Source of the DNA: Stenotrophomonas sp. Ste86
GTDB lineage: Bacteria; Pseudomonadota; Gammaproteobacteria; Xanthomonadales; Xanthomonadaceae
Direction of reading: 5' to 3'
DNA: 64,000 bases
NCBI RefSeq assembly: GCF_024519465.1
Contig: NZ_JALJRW010000007.1
Span: 1 to 64,000, forward strand
A program made the translations under genes and the position numbers. This document shows positions 1-8,726 of the stretch, piece after piece. Position 1 is the stretch's first letter; every line of letters begins with the position of its first letter. The notes beneath the pieces were generated by a model. The model was not told where the DNA came from and made no database searches. It was given only the letters and a program-made list of their open reading frames with translations.

Positions 1-150
1 CCGGCACGCAGCGTGCGCTGGCAGGTTCATGAGGTTGCCGGCCAGCGGCCGGCACGCGGCGTGCGCTGAGAGGTTCATGAGGTTGCCGGCCAGCGGCCGG
101 CACGCAGCGTGCGCTGGCAGGTTCATGAGGTTGCCGGCCAGCGGCCGGCA
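1..150. repeat. 48-bp tandem repeat, three units plus a partial fourth
   Basis: Units begin at 1, 49, 97 and 145, and differ at only a few bases. Each holds two palindromes: one around GCCGGCCAGCGGCCGGC and one around CACGCAGCGTGCG. The first palindrome is the same type seen singly at 35181 and 35894. Because 48 is a multiple of three, the array stays open as a 16-residue repeat peptide, but no coding signal supports translation. The array begins at the window edge, so its full length is unknown. Confidence 0.85.
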
Positions 151-426
151 CTACGGCTGGTATTGCTTGCGTGCGTTGGCGATGACTGCTTTGACCAGCG
201 CGCGGTCGGTGTGCCGCGAGATGGCTTGCGCGCCCAGTTCGATGGCGTGGGCACGCAGCGGGGCGGGCACGTCGTAGTGGGCGCCGCTGGGTCGGTTCTG
301 GAACGCCCGGCGGGGAATCCCGAGCTGCGCCGCCATGGCGTGCAGCTCGGGCAGGGTGTCGGCCATCAGATGCGCCCAGCGCTCGCCGCGCCAGGGATGG
401 ACCGCATCGTCGATATAGACCGTCAC
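151..426 (-). CDS. DUF4031 domain protein
   Basis: A 91-residue protein opening MTVYIDDAVHPW, with a later FQNRPSGAHYDVP stretch. This layout is typical of the small DUF4031 family, whose biochemical function is unknown. It lies 14 bp downstream of the 167-residue gene on the same strand, so the two are probably cotranscribed. No signal peptide or membrane segment is visible. The gene stops directly beside the 48-bp repeat array. Confidence 0.7.
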   Translation of the reverse strand: MTVYIDDAVHPWRGERWAHLMADTLPELHAMAAQLGIPRRAFQNRPSGAHYDVPAPLRAHAIELGAQAISRHTDRALVKAVIANARKQYQP

Positions 427-440
427 CGGATCGCCGTGGC

Positions 441-944
441 TCAGGCCTGCGGCTTGTCGTCGCTGGCGGCCGGGGCGGTTTCGGCTGCGGCGTCGGTGCC
501 GGCCTCGTCCACGATCTGCGCGTCTTCGGCGGTGTCTTCGGCGTCGTCGCCTTCTTCGCCTTCCACGCCTTCGAACTCGGAGACCAGCTGGGCCAGGTAC
601 TCGTCGGCGGTCTTGCCTTCGTCGGCGGCCAGGTCATCGATCAGCTGCTGCAGCTGGCTCGAGTATTCCAGGTTGACCTTGCGGCCTTCCTTTTCCTGCA
701 CGTTGGACAGGTGCTTGAGCATGGCCAGCATCGGCACCGGGTTGTCGGCGTTGCCCATGGTCTGGCCGCCGATGGCCAGCAGCCATTCGGTGCCCTGCAG
801 GCCGATCGCGGCGACGACCTGACCCTCTTCGTTGGTTAGCACGGCATGGTTCTGCACCGGCTGCTGGGCGTTGAGGCGGTTGATCGGGCGCTTGGGCTGC
901 TGCTTCTTGCGCTTGTCGCGCTTGGCCTTGGACTGCTTGGACAT
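441..944 (-). CDS. conserved hypothetical protein with basic head and acidic tail
   Basis: 167 residues in three parts. Residues 1-25 are very rich in Lys, Arg and Gln (KRDKRKKQQPKRP). The middle, roughly 30-125, is folded-looking and resembles a small alpha/beta domain. The tail from about 125 is almost entirely Glu, Asp, Ala and Thr. The strong charge asymmetry suggests a nucleic-acid or ribosome partner, but that is inference. It is the upstream member of a pair with the DUF4031 gene. I do not recognise a named family. Confidence 0.65.
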   Translation of the reverse strand: MSKQSKAKRDKRKKQQPKRPINRLNAQQPVQNHAVLTNEEGQVVAAIGLQGTEWLLAIGGQTMGNADNPVPMLAMLKHLSNVQEKEGRKVNLEYSSQLQQLIDDLAADEGKTADEYLAQLVSEFEGVEGEEGDDAEDTAEDAQIVDEAGTDAAAETAPAASDDKPQA

Positions 945-1362
945 GGTGGCGTCTATCTACACAGGGAAAGACCGCCATTGTAATGGGGTTGGCCGCTGCC
1001 GTCGGCCCGCCCCTGCGGACAGGCTCCACACAGGCACGCGCGGCGCGGACGGCCCGCCCACGCAGGACCCGCCGGTAGGGTCGGGTCGCAGCCGACTGCC
1101 GATGGACCGCCCACGCCCGGGAACGCATGACCTCGAAACGATATGGCGCCCGGAACCGGCCGCTGCGTTGAGGGTCATGCCACATCGAACGTTGCCAACC
1201 GGCGTGCAGTCGGCCGGGGCGCGACCTACCAAGGCACGTGCTTCTCGTCCGGTAGTGCGGGGCCAACAGCGCCAGGCGTGCATGGCCCGACCATTCGGGC
1301 GTCCGACCGGCCCGCCGTCCATCCGAACGGCTGACCAGCTGCCCCCGCCCGGCTCCCTTCCG
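945..1362. other. 418-bp intergenic region, nothing recognised
   Basis: No frame here shows a convincing protein, and no RNA motif or strong terminator was seen. It separates the gene pair at 151-944 from motB; both units are on the minus strand, so it should hold the promoter of the 167-residue gene and the 3' end of the mot transcript. Confidence 0.5.
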
Positions 1363-2307
1363 TCAGGGTGACCCCGCCGGTGCCTGCGCCGCCTGGATGT
1401 CCGGGTCGGCAGCGGTCGGCGACAGCGCCAGTTCCTGTCCGGCACCGGCCAACGCAGCGGCTTCGGCGGCCTTGGTCATCACCACGATGCTGATGCGGCG
1501 GTTGATCGGATTGTCCGGATGGGTCTTGTCGAACAACACCGAGGAGGACAGCCCGACCACGCGGGTCACCTTCTCCTCGGTCATGCCACCGTCGAGCAGG
1601 GCGCGACGGGCCGCGTTGGCGCGGTCGGCGCTGAGTTCCCAGTTGCTGTAGCCGTGCACGGCGTTGTAGGCGGTGGTGTCGGTGTGGCCGGTGATGCTGA
1701 TCCGGTTCGGCACGTGGTTGATGAACTGCGACAGCTCGCGCAGGATGTCGCGCGTGTACGGCTTGAGCGCGGCGCTGCCCATGTCGAACATCGGCCGGTT
1801 CTGCTTGTCCACGATCTGGATGCGCAGGCCTTCCGGGGTGAGGTCCAGCAGCAACTGGTCCTTGAACGGTTCCAGCGCCTGGCTCTTGCTGATCGCTTCT
1901 TCCAGTTCCTGCTTGAGCGCCTCCAGCTGCTGCTTCTCGCGCTCGCGCTCGGTCTGCGGCACCGGCTTGGCCGCCTGCTGGTTCTGGAACGGGTCGTTGC
2001 TGTTGCCCCTCGAAATGTCGGTGGCGCCGCCCAGTTTGATCATCGAGGTGCTGGCGCCGCCGGGGCCGGCCATGCCTGGCGCGGCAGTCGGACTTTGCCC
2101 CGCCAGCGGGCTGGGGTTGCGGAAGTACTCGGAAATGGCCGCGCGCTCGGGCTTGGTGGTGGCCGCCATCAGCCACAGCACCAGGAAGAAGGCCATCATC
2201 GCGGTGACGAAGTCGGCGTAGGCAACCTTCCAGGCGCCGCCATGATGGGCGGCGTGGCCGGCCTTCCTGACCCGGCGGACGATGACGGTGGGTTTGTTCT
2301 CGGCCAT
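1363..2307 (-). CDS. motB: flagellar motor stator protein MotB
   Basis: A 314-residue inner-membrane, peptidoglycan-anchored stator subunit that pairs with MotA to conduct protons and drive the flagellum. Visible parts are a short cytoplasmic basic head, one transmembrane helix near residues 30-50 with the conserved YADFVTAMMAFFLVLWLM sequence (the Asp is the proton-binding residue), a Gln/Glu-rich linker, and a C-terminal OmpA-type peptidoglycan-binding domain with ITGHTDTTAYN. It follows motA by 9 bp. The length is normal for the family. The last 30 residues (Ala/Pro-rich) extend beyond the OmpA domain. Confidence 0.95.
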   Translation of the reverse strand: MAENKPTVIVRRVRKAGHAAHHGGAWKVAYADFVTAMMAFFLVLWLMAATTKPERAAISEYFRNPSPLAGQSPTAAPGMAGPGGASTSMIKLGGATDISRGNSNDPFQNQQAAKPVPQTEREREKQQLEALKQELEEAISKSQALEPFKDQLLLDLTPEGLRIQIVDKQNRPMFDMGSAALKPYTRDILRELSQFINHVPNRISITGHTDTTAYNAVHGYSNWELSADRANAARRALLDGGMTEEKVTRVVGLSSSVLFDKTHPDNPINRRISIVVMTKAAEAAALAGAGQELALSPTAADPDIQAAQAPAGSP

Positions 2308-2316
2308 GGCGGTGCC

Positions 2317-3171
2317 TTACTTGACCGTCTTGAGGTGCTGTTCGAATTCGCTGAAACCCGGGCGCACGTTCGAGGGCAGGGTCTTGCGGGCGAATTCGAG
2401 GGCGATCTTCGGGTTGTAGCCGCGCAGGCAGGCCAGCAGGGCGGTCTTGACCGACTCGTAGATGCGGCTGTCCTGTTCGGCGCGCGCCTCCACGGCCGCG
2501 GCCAGCGGGCTGACGAAGCCGTAGGCCAGCAGGATGCCCAGGAAGGTACCGACCAGCGCGCCGGCCACGTGCGCGCCGACCTCGGTGATCTCACCGCCGA
2601 TCGAGCCCATGGTGATCACGATGCCCAGCACCGCGGCCACGATGCCGAAACCGGGCAGGCCGTCGGACACCTTGTTCAGCACCGCCGAGGGCTGCATGGC
2701 TTCGGCGTGGTGCTTTTCCAGCTCCATCTCCAGCAGCGGCTCCAGCTCGTGCGGCTCGATGTTGCTGCCGATCATCAGGCGCAGGCAATCGGTGATGAAG
2801 TCGACCAGGTGGTGGTCGGCCTGCACCTTGGGGTAGTTGGCGAAGATGCTGCTTTCGGCCGGGCGTTCGACATGGTCTTCCAGCGCCATGAAGCCCTCGC
2901 GGCGGGCCTTGTTGAGCAGTTCGTAGAGCAGGCTCAGGACGTCGATGTAGTCCTGCTGCTTGTAGGCCGGGCCCTTGAACACGCCGATGGTGGCCTGCAG
3001 GGTCTGCTTGACGGTCTTGACCGGGGTCCCCACCAGGAACGCACCCAGCGCCGCGCCGCCGATGATGACCAGTTCGTACGGTTGCCACAGGGCGGCCAGC
3101 TTGCCGTGCGCGCCGAGGTAGCCGCCGAGCACGCTGATGATGACGATGAGGAATCCAACGAAGATGAGCAT
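2317..3171 (-). CDS. motA: flagellar motor stator protein MotA
   Basis: 284 residues with four hydrophobic helices, opening MLIFVGFLIVIISVLGGYLG. The MotA/ExbB-type core contains GFGIVAAVLGIVITMGSIGG and GTFLGILLAYGF. The charged cytoplasmic loop between helices 2 and 3 is the part that contacts the rotor in known MotA proteins. It is the first gene of motA-motB. The family length (about 285 residues) is matched exactly, and the Met start falls directly before the first helix. Confidence 0.95.
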   Translation of the reverse strand: MLIFVGFLIVIISVLGGYLGAHGKLAALWQPYELVIIGGAALGAFLVGTPVKTVKQTLQATIGVFKGPAYKQQDYIDVLSLLYELLNKARREGFMALEDHVERPAESSIFANYPKVQADHHLVDFITDCLRLMIGSNIEPHELEPLLEMELEKHHAEAMQPSAVLNKVSDGLPGFGIVAAVLGIVITMGSIGGEITEVGAHVAGALVGTFLGILLAYGFVSPLAAAVEARAEQDSRIYESVKTALLACLRGYNPKIALEFARKTLPSNVRPGFSEFEQHLKTVK

Positions 3172-3330
3172 GGGGCCGGCGCGGAGTAGGGGATACCTCC
3201 ATGTCGGCCCGTCCCCCGGTTTTCTGAAGGGGGCGTTTGTTCGATGTCACACTTTTGCGACGCCGATGTGCGGACCTGCGGCCCGCACCCACCGGTCCGG
3301 GCCGGTCGCTTCAGTCCGCCGCCCGCGACG

Positions 3331-3798
3331 TCAACCCGCGGGCTGGGCCTCGGCGCCGCCGCGCTGCAATGGGTCCGGGTAGGGTTCGCCATTGGGGGTG
3401 AACGACAGCGAGACCGAATTCAGGCAATGCCGCTCGTGGGTCGGTGGTGGACCATCGGGGAACACATGGCCGAGATGGCTGTCACATCGCGCGCAGACGA
3501 TCTCGGTACGGATCATGCCGTGGCTGATGTCGCGGATCTCGCGCACATGCGCCGGGTCGAACGGGGCGAAGAAGCTCGGCCAGCCGGTCCCGGAGTCGAA
3601 CTTGGTGCTGGAACGGAACAGCGGCAGCCCGCACAGGCGGCAGCCATAGACGCCGTCCTGCTTGTTGTCCAGGAACACGCCGCAGTAAGGCGCCTCGGTG
3701 CCGTGCTGGAGCAGCACCCGGCGCTCATCGGCGCTGAGACCGGCCACCAGGGCCTGGCGCTGGGCGTCGCTGGGGGGAGAGAGATCGAAGGCGGTCAT
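3331..3798 (-). CDS. msrB: peptide-methionine (R)-S-oxide reductase, cytosolic
   Basis: Reduces methionine-R-sulfoxide in proteins. The 155-residue product has the two zinc CxxC pairs (Cys53/Cys56 in GCRLCGLP and Cys102/Cys105 in [12 protein letters not shown]), the GTGWPSF substrate loop, and the catalytic Cys125 in [12 protein letters not shown] chose the ATG at 3798 because a GAGGAA ribosome site lies just upstream; an in-frame start at 3825 would add nine unlikely residues. There is no signal peptide, which sets it apart from the exported MsrB at 32245-32751. It appears monocistronic. Confidence 0.95.
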   Translation of the reverse strand: MTAFDLSPPSDAQRQALVAGLSADERRVLLQHGTEAPYCGVFLDNKQDGVYGCRLCGLPLFRSSTKFDSGTGWPSFFAPFDPAHVREIRDISHGMIRTEIVCARCDSHLGHVFPDGPPPTHERHCLNSVSLSFTPNGEPYPDPLQRGGAEAQPAG

Positions 3799-3936
3799 GG
3801 CGGTTCCTCGCGGGGGTGGGTTCAAGATTGGGCCGGCGGCGGGCGCTTCAACCCGCGCGGCCTTGATCGGCGATGTTCATGGTGCTGATACCCGCGTGGG
3901 TGCAAGGTGGAGTCCTGATCCTCGCTGGAGCCTGCC

Positions 3937-4359
3937 ATGTCCCGCCACCCCTGCCTCGCCGCTGCGCTGCTGGTGCTGTTGCCGGCCGCGGCCATGGGGC
4001 AGATCGGGCCGCCGCCGAGCCCGACCAAGACCCGCCCCGTGGTGGTCACCCAGCCCACCCCCACGCCGCTGCCCACGCCGGTGCGTCCGGCCCCGGTCGA
4101 CAGCCTGTCCGGGCAGATGGCGCCGGTGAAGTCCGACAGCCAGGTCCAGCAGCAGCTGCGGACCCATCCGATCCAGGCCCAGGGCGACGGCCCGGCCCAG
4201 CCGATCCAGGGCCCGACCCTGCAGCCCAAGGTGTACGACCGCCACGGCCGCATCATTCCCGGTGCCAAGCAGGTCGGCTCCAACCGCGTGCTCGATACCC
4301 GCACCGGCCGGTATTACGACGCCATCCCCAGCGGCAACGGCCAGCAGATCAAGCCGTAA
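3937..4359 (+). CDS. small secreted proline-rich protein of unknown function
   Basis: 140 residues. A cleavable signal peptide is evident (MSRHPCLAAALLVLLPAAAMG), followed by a Pro/Thr-rich low-complexity segment to about residue 55. The C-terminal half (VYDRHGRIIPGAKQVGSN, DTRTGRYYDAIPSG) looks like a short beta-rich domain. Nothing identifies an activity. The gene stands alone between msrB on the other strand and the Gln-rich small gene. Confidence 0.7.
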   Translation: MSRHPCLAAALLVLLPAAAMGQIGPPPSPTKTRPVVVTQPTPTPLPTPVRPAPVDSLSGQMAPVKSDSQVQQQLRTHPIQAQGDGPAQPIQGPTLQPKVYDRHGRIIPGAKQVGSNRVLDTRTGRYYDAIPSGNGQQIKP

Positions 4360-4588
4360 CGGCCGGGGGGACGACCCACAGTCGACTGCACGTGGCGATG
4401 CAGCGTTCGATGCCAGCATGACCTCACGCGCGGCGCGCCATCGATGAACGCTCCACAACCGCGCCCCGCAGTCATGTGCATCAACGATTGCGCTCACTGT
4501 TTTTTCGCCTGCGATTAACCGTTTTTCCGCAACCCTGTGCGTGCGCCGGAACGCGGCGTATTCCAAGGTTTTTCAGAAGAGTGCAATC

Positions 4589-4762
4589 ATGACCAACCAG
4601 CAGAACCAGAAGGGCGGGAAGATGCCGCAGCAGGAACAGCAGGGCAGTCAGCAGCAGCACCAGAAGGCCGGCCAGCAGAACCAGCAGCAGTGGGACCAGC
4701 AGAACCAGAAGGGCGGCAAGCAGCCGGACCAGCGCAGCCCCGGTTCCAAACAGCAGCGCTGA
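4589..4762 (+). CDS. Gln-rich hydrophilic small protein
   Basis: 57 residues, almost entirely Gln, Lys, Gly, Asn and Pro, with a repeated QNQKGGK module near the start and again at about residues 37-43. It has no hydrophobic core and is expected to be disordered. The ATG at 4589 follows an AGAAG ribosome site; a start 48 bp further up is open but less likely. The hairpin at 4786-4816 supports a real monocistronic gene. KGG-type repeats recall stress-induced hydrophilic proteins, but the match is too short to assign. Confidence 0.55.
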   Translation: MTNQQNQKGGKMPQQEQQGSQQQHQKAGQQNQQQWDQQNQKGGKQPDQRSPGSKQQR

Positions 4763-4785
4763 CGCGCGCGTCATTCCACGACCCG

Positions 4786-4816
4786 AGGCGGTGCGCGCAA
4801 GCGCGCCGCCTTTCGC
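4786..4816 (+). terminator. hairpin terminator after the Gln-rich gene
   Basis: Arms GGCGGTGCGC and GCGCGCCGCC (one G-U pair) close on a GCAA loop and are followed by TTTCGCGTTT. It sits 24 bp past the stop at 4762, between convergent genes. Confidence 0.75.
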
Positions 4817-4834
4817 GTTTGGTGACCGCCCAGC

Positions 4835-5314
4835 TCAATCCGGAATCGGCAACATCAACGTTTCCTTGACCTCTTCCATCACGATGTAGCTCTTGGATTC
4901 GCGCACGTGCGGCAAGGTCAGCAGCGTGCTGCCGAGCAGCTTGCGGTAGGACGCCATCTCGCTGATGCGGGCCTTGAGCAGGTAGTCGAAATCGCCCGAG
5001 ACCAGGTGGCATTCCAGCACGTTGGGCAACTTCAACGCGGCGCGGCGGAACTCCTCGAAAATGTCGCCGGACTTGTAGGCCAGGCTGATCTCCACGAACA
5101 CCAGCAGGCTGGCCTTGAGGTAGTGCGGATCGAGCTTGGCGTAGTAGCCGGTGATGGCGCCATCGCGCTCCAGGCGGCGTACCCGCTCGGTGCAGGGCGT
5201 GGTCGACAGGCCGACCCGTTCGCCCAGCTCGGTGAAGGAGATCCGGCCCTCGGCCTGCAGGATGCGCAGGATCTTGCGGTCGATCTTGTCCAGCTCGCGG
5301 GGGCGCACGGCCAT
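4835..5314 (-). CDS. lrp: Lrp-type transcriptional regulator
   Basis: An Lrp/AsnC-family DNA-binding regulator. The N-terminal helix-turn-helix (LDKIDRKILRILQAEGRIS, then LSTTPCTERVRRLERDGAI) and the C-terminal ligand-binding domain (HYLKASLLVFVEISL, LECHLVSGDFDYLLK, YRKLLGSTLLTLP) follow enterobacterial Lrp closely along the whole length, so it is a true Lrp rather than a distant AsnC relative. The start at 5314 gives 159 residues; an upstream in-frame Met at 5323 or 5359 is possible. It is divergent from dadA, an established Lrp target in other bacteria, so it probably controls that operon. Confidence 0.9.
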   Translation of the reverse strand: MAVRPRELDKIDRKILRILQAEGRISFTELGERVGLSTTPCTERVRRLERDGAITGYYAKLDPHYLKASLLVFVEISLAYKSGDIFEEFRRAALKLPNVLECHLVSGDFDYLLKARISEMASYRKLLGSTLLTLPHVRESKSYIVMEEVKETLMLPIPD

Positions 5315-5463
5315 TGGCGTCATCCAGGCATGGGGGTTGGCAGGACAATACCCTGCCATCGCTGCTAAAAACAGGCGAAAAGCTGGGTTTGGCCGGAATA
5401 TACTTCCGTAAATATGGTCCCGGCACGCTCCAGTGCAGGGAATGATCGGGTTGGAGAAGCAGC
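5315..5463. promoter_or_regulatory. lrp-dadA divergent control region
   Basis: The roughly 150 bp between the two starts contain an A/T-rich core unusual for this genome (GGAATATACTTCCGTAAATATGG near 5395-5417; first 20 bases and overlapping end described together here). A/T-rich degenerate sites are typical of Lrp binding. The dadA start is preceded by GGAGAAGC. The assignment as an Lrp operator is inference from position and composition. Confidence 0.5.
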
Positions 5464-6774
5464 ATGCGCGTTCTAGTCCTTGGCAGCGGCGTCATCGGCA
5501 CCACCAGTGCCTGGTACCTGCGGCAGGCCGGGTTTGAAGTCACGGTCGTGGACCGCCAGCCCGGTCCGGCGCTGGAAACCAGTTTCGCCAACGCCGGCCA
5601 GCTGTCGTTCGGGTACACCTCGCCGTGGGCCGCCCCCGGCGTGCCGCTGAAGGCGGTCAAGTGGTTGTTCTCCGAACACGCCCCGCTGGCGATCCGGCCC
5701 GGCCTGGATTGGCGCCAGTACGCGTGGCTGGCGCAGATGCTGCGCAACTGCACCCACGAGCGCTACGCGATCAACAAGGCGCGCATGGTGCGCATGTCCG
5801 AATACAGCCGCGACTGCCTGAACGAGCTGCGCCGCGAGACCGGCATCGAATTCGAAGGCCGCGACCTGGGCACCACCCAGCTGTTCCGCACCCAACAGCA
5901 GCTGGACGCCTCGGCGCAGGACATCGAAGTGCTGGCCCAGTACGGCGTGCCCTACAAGGTGCTCGACCGCGAGGGCATCATCGCCCACGAGCCGGCGCTG
6001 GCCGGGGTGGCCGACAAACTGGTCGGCGCGCTGTGGTTGCCGCGCGACCAGACCGGCGACTGCCAGCTGTTCACCCGTCGCCTGGCGCAGATGTGCGTCG
6101 ATGCCGGGGTTGAGTTCCGCTTCGACCAGGACATCGCCGGCCTGCAGACCGATGGTGACCGCATCACCGGGGTGCGCATCGACGGCAAGCTGGAAACCGC
6201 CGACCGCTACGTGGTCGCGCTCGGCAGCTATTCGCCCTCGCTGGTGGACCCGCTGGGCCTGCGCCTGCCGGTGTACCCGCTCAAGGGCTACTCGCTGACC
6301 CTGCCGATCACCGACGCGTCGATGGCCCCGACCTCGACCATCCTGGACGAAAGCTACAAGGTGGCCGTGACCCGCTTCGACGACCGCATCCGCGTCGGTG
6401 GCATGGCCGAAGTGGGCGGGTTCGACCTGTCGCTGTCGCCGCGCCGCCGCGCCACCCTGGAAAAGGTGGTGGGCGATCTGTACCCGCACGGCGGCGACCT
6501 GTCGCGCGCCGAGTTCTGGACCGGGCTGCGCCCGGCCACCCCCGATGGCACGCCGGTGATCGGCGCCACCCCGTACCGCAACCTGTTCCTCAACACCGGC
6601 CACGGCACGTTGGGCTGGACCATGGCCTGCGGTTCGGGCCGTTACCTGGCCGACCTGATGAGCGCGCGCCAGCCGCAGATCAGCACCGAAGGCCTGGATA
6701 TCTTCCGTTACGGCCATACCGCCGCATCCGTTGTTCATAGTGAGCCCAAAGCATGCGCCCAGCCCGCGCGTTGA
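5464..6774 (+). CDS. dadA: D-amino acid dehydrogenase small subunit
   Basis: A membrane-associated FAD enzyme that oxidises D-alanine and other D-amino acids to 2-oxo acids. The 436-residue protein begins with the FAD-binding fold ([19 protein letters not shown]), has the family signature [22 protein letters not shown], and ends with the dinucleotide-domain closing motif [16 protein letters not shown]. The length equals the DadA norm. A GGAGAAGC ribosome site precedes the start. It overlaps the next gene, alanine racemase, by 22 bp, giving the standard L-alanine catabolic operon. Confidence 0.96.
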   Translation: MRVLVLGSGVIGTTSAWYLRQAGFEVTVVDRQPGPALETSFANAGQLSFGYTSPWAAPGVPLKAVKWLFSEHAPLAIRPGLDWRQYAWLAQMLRNCTHERYAINKARMVRMSEYSRDCLNELRRETGIEFEGRDLGTTQLFRTQQQLDASAQDIEVLAQYGVPYKVLDREGIIAHEPALAGVADKLVGALWLPRDQTGDCQLFTRRLAQMCVDAGVEFRFDQDIAGLQTDGDRITGVRIDGKLETADRYVVALGSYSPSLVDPLGLRLPVYPLKGYSLTLPITDASMAPTSTILDESYKVAVTRFDDRIRVGGMAEVGGFDLSLSPRRRATLEKVVGDLYPHGGDLSRAEFWTGLRPATPDGTPVIGATPYRNLFLNTGHGTLGWTMACGSGRYLADLMSARQPQISTEGLDIFRYGHTAASVVHSEPKACAQPAR

Positions 6775-7826
6775 TCGACCTGGACGCGTTGCGCGCCAAT
6801 TTCCGCCTCGCCCGTGACCTCGGCGGTGGCCGCAAGACGCTCGCCGCGATCAAGGCCGATGCCTACGGGCACGGTGCCATCGCGTGCGCGCGCGCGCTGC
6901 AGGGCGAGGCCGACGCGTTCGGCGTGGCCTGCATCGAAGAGGCGCTGGAACTGCGCCAAGCCGGCATCACCACGCCGATCGTGCTGCTGGAAGGGTTCTT
7001 CGATGCCGACGAGCTGCCGCTGATCGTGCAGCACAACCTGTGGTTCGCCGTCGGTGCGCCGTGGCAGGTCGATGCGGTGGCCGCGTTCGACACCGATGCC
7101 ACGCTGCATATCTGGCTGAAGCTGGACAGCGGCATGCATCGTCTCGGCCTGTCGCCGGCCGATTTCCGCACCGCGCACGCGCGCCTGAGCGCGCTGCCGC
7201 AGGTCGGGCCGATGGTGCTGATGAGCCACATGGCGCGTGCCGATGAACTGGACAGCCCGCGTACCCGCGAGCAGGCCGACACCTTCGCCGCGGCGATCGA
7301 AGGCCTGGCGGGCGAAACAAGCCTGTGCAACTCACCGGCGCTGCTGGGCTGGCCGGACGTGCGCAGCGACTGGGTGCGCCCGGGCCTGATGCTGTACGGG
7401 GCCAATCCGCTGCCCACGCACTCGACGTTGACCGAGCGCCTGCGCCCGGTGATGACCATGCAGTCGAAGATCTTCGCCGTGCGCGAGATCGGTATCGGCG
7501 AGCCGGTCGGCTATGGCGCGCGCTTCGTTGCGCAGCGTCCGACCCGGGTGGGCGTGGTGGCGCTCGGTTATGCCGATGGCTACCCGCAGTTCGCGCCCAA
7601 TGGCACGCCGGTGGTGATCGACGGCCACGCGGCCACGCTGATCGGGCGGGTATCGATGGACATGCTCACCGTGGATATCACCGACCTGCCGCAGGCCGGG
7701 GTGGGCAGCACCGTCACCTTGTGGGGCCAATCGCCGCGTTTGGATGTGCTGGCGCCGCTGTGCGGGGTCAGTGCGTACCAGCTGCCGTGTGCGGTCAAGC
7801 GGGTGCCGCACGTCCTGCAAGGGTGA
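6753..7826 (+). CDS. alr: catabolic alanine racemase
   Basis: A PLP enzyme that interconverts L- and D-alanine. The 357-residue product has the Schiff-base lysine Lys34 in [11 protein letters not shown], the SGMHRLG and SHMARAD strand motifs of the barrel, and the catalytic tyrosine in EPVGYGARF. It starts inside the end of dadA, so translation is probably coupled. Together they route L-alanine through D-alanine to pyruvate, so the catabolic name dadX would also fit. Whether a second, biosynthetic racemase exists cannot be told from this window. Confidence 0.94.
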   Translation: MRPARALIDLDALRANFRLARDLGGGRKTLAAIKADAYGHGAIACARALQGEADAFGVACIEEALELRQAGITTPIVLLEGFFDADELPLIVQHNLWFAVGAPWQVDAVAAFDTDATLHIWLKLDSGMHRLGLSPADFRTAHARLSALPQVGPMVLMSHMARADELDSPRTREQADTFAAAIEGLAGETSLCNSPALLGWPDVRSDWVRPGLMLYGANPLPTHSTLTERLRPVMTMQSKIFAVREIGIGEPVGYGARFVAQRPTRVGVVALGYADGYPQFAPNGTPVVIDGHAATLIGRVSMDMLTVDITDLPQAGVGSTVTLWGQSPRLDVLAPLCGVSAYQLPCAVKRVPHVLQG

Positions 7827-7833
7827 GAACCGG

Positions 7834-7880
7834 GTAGAGCCACGCCCTGCGTGGCTGGGCACCGTCAGCGCCACGCATGG
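7834..7880. repeat. GTAG-type palindromic repeat pair
   Basis: GTAGAGCCACGCCCTGCGTGGCTGG begins at 7834, and a degenerate partner (GCCACGCATGGCTTGGCG) follows from about 7870. It lies between the convergent alr and DUF3016 genes, where it could act as a bidirectional 3'-end structure. Confidence 0.75.
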
Positions 7881-7901
7881 CTTGGCGTTACGCAATCCGG
7901 G

Positions 7902-8468
7902 TCAGTTGCTGGCGGTGGCCGGGGCGCGCAGGTCGCGCTGGGCCCAGTCGTCCAGCAGCCGCTTCTCGTAGCGCAGCGGATCGGTATCGCGCTGCATGCC
8001 GATGTTGTGCAGGTAGCCGGTGTCGGACAGCTTGCGCTCGGCCTCGGCCAGCACCTGGCCCTGGGCGTCACGCAGGGTATAGCTGAGCGTGATCCGCGGC
8101 GGGTAGACGTCGCGCAGGATGCGGATATCGGTGCCGCGCGGTCCGTGCCAGGGCTCGTAGTCGCCGGCGCGCTTGATGTCGGTGATGGTCACCTCCAGGG
8201 TCTGCCCTGGCTGCAACTGCTTGCCGGCGGTCTTCTGCGCGTACTGCGCCAACTGCTGCACCCAGTCGCCGCGCTCGGCCTCGAAGCGGTTGCTGCTCTG
8301 GCGGATTTCGGTGAACTGGGCCGGGTCGGTCCAGCTGACCTTGACCGGGCCATCGCCGCTCAAGGCACGCGGTGCCTGGGGATCGGTGACCGAACGCGGG
8401 GCCGCGCTGGCGCAGCCGATCACCAGCAGGCAGGTCAACAGTCCGGCTACCAAAGGTTTGCGGTTCAT
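7902..8468 (-). CDS. DUF3016 family exported protein
   Basis: 188 residues starting MNRKPLVAGLLTCLLVIGCASAA, a signal peptide that ends in a lipobox-like VIGC, so the protein is probably an outer-envelope lipoprotein. The body (VKVSWTDPAQFTEIR, TDIKRAGDYEPWHG, ITLSYTLRDAQGQVLAE) is characteristic of DUF3016, whose function is not known. The start at 8468 has a good GAGGAG site; a longer frame starting at 8537 has none. It is monocistronic. Confidence 0.8.
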   Translation of the reverse strand: MNRKPLVAGLLTCLLVIGCASAAPRSVTDPQAPRALSGDGPVKVSWTDPAQFTEIRQSSNRFEAERGDWVQQLAQYAQKTAGKQLQPGQTLEVTITDIKRAGDYEPWHGPRGTDIRILRDVYPPRITLSYTLRDAQGQVLAEAERKLSDTGYLHNIGMQRDTDPLRYEKRLLDDWAQRDLRAPATASN

Positions 8469-8726
8469 GGCGACTCCTCGATCACGATCACAGACGGATC
8501 CGGGCTTGAGTGTGTTCCTGTTCGCCGGGTGGGACAATCGACACGCCCCCTGCCGCAGCCCCCGGTTGCCGCGAATTCACCTACGTCAGAACCCGAACCC
8601 GCTTGACCCCGCGCTTGACGCTACGAATACGCGGTCTGGAAGATGCTGTATACCTCCGTTTCGCCAGTTGCCCCATTGACGCCTTTGTCCAGCCTGCCCA
8701 CTTCCACCCTTGAACGTTCCCCTTTC

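Noticed and set aside
957..1445. Minus-strand frame of 162 codons in the motB upstream spacer
   Set aside because: Arg/Pro-rich, overlaps the end of motB, no start signal and no recognisable domain.
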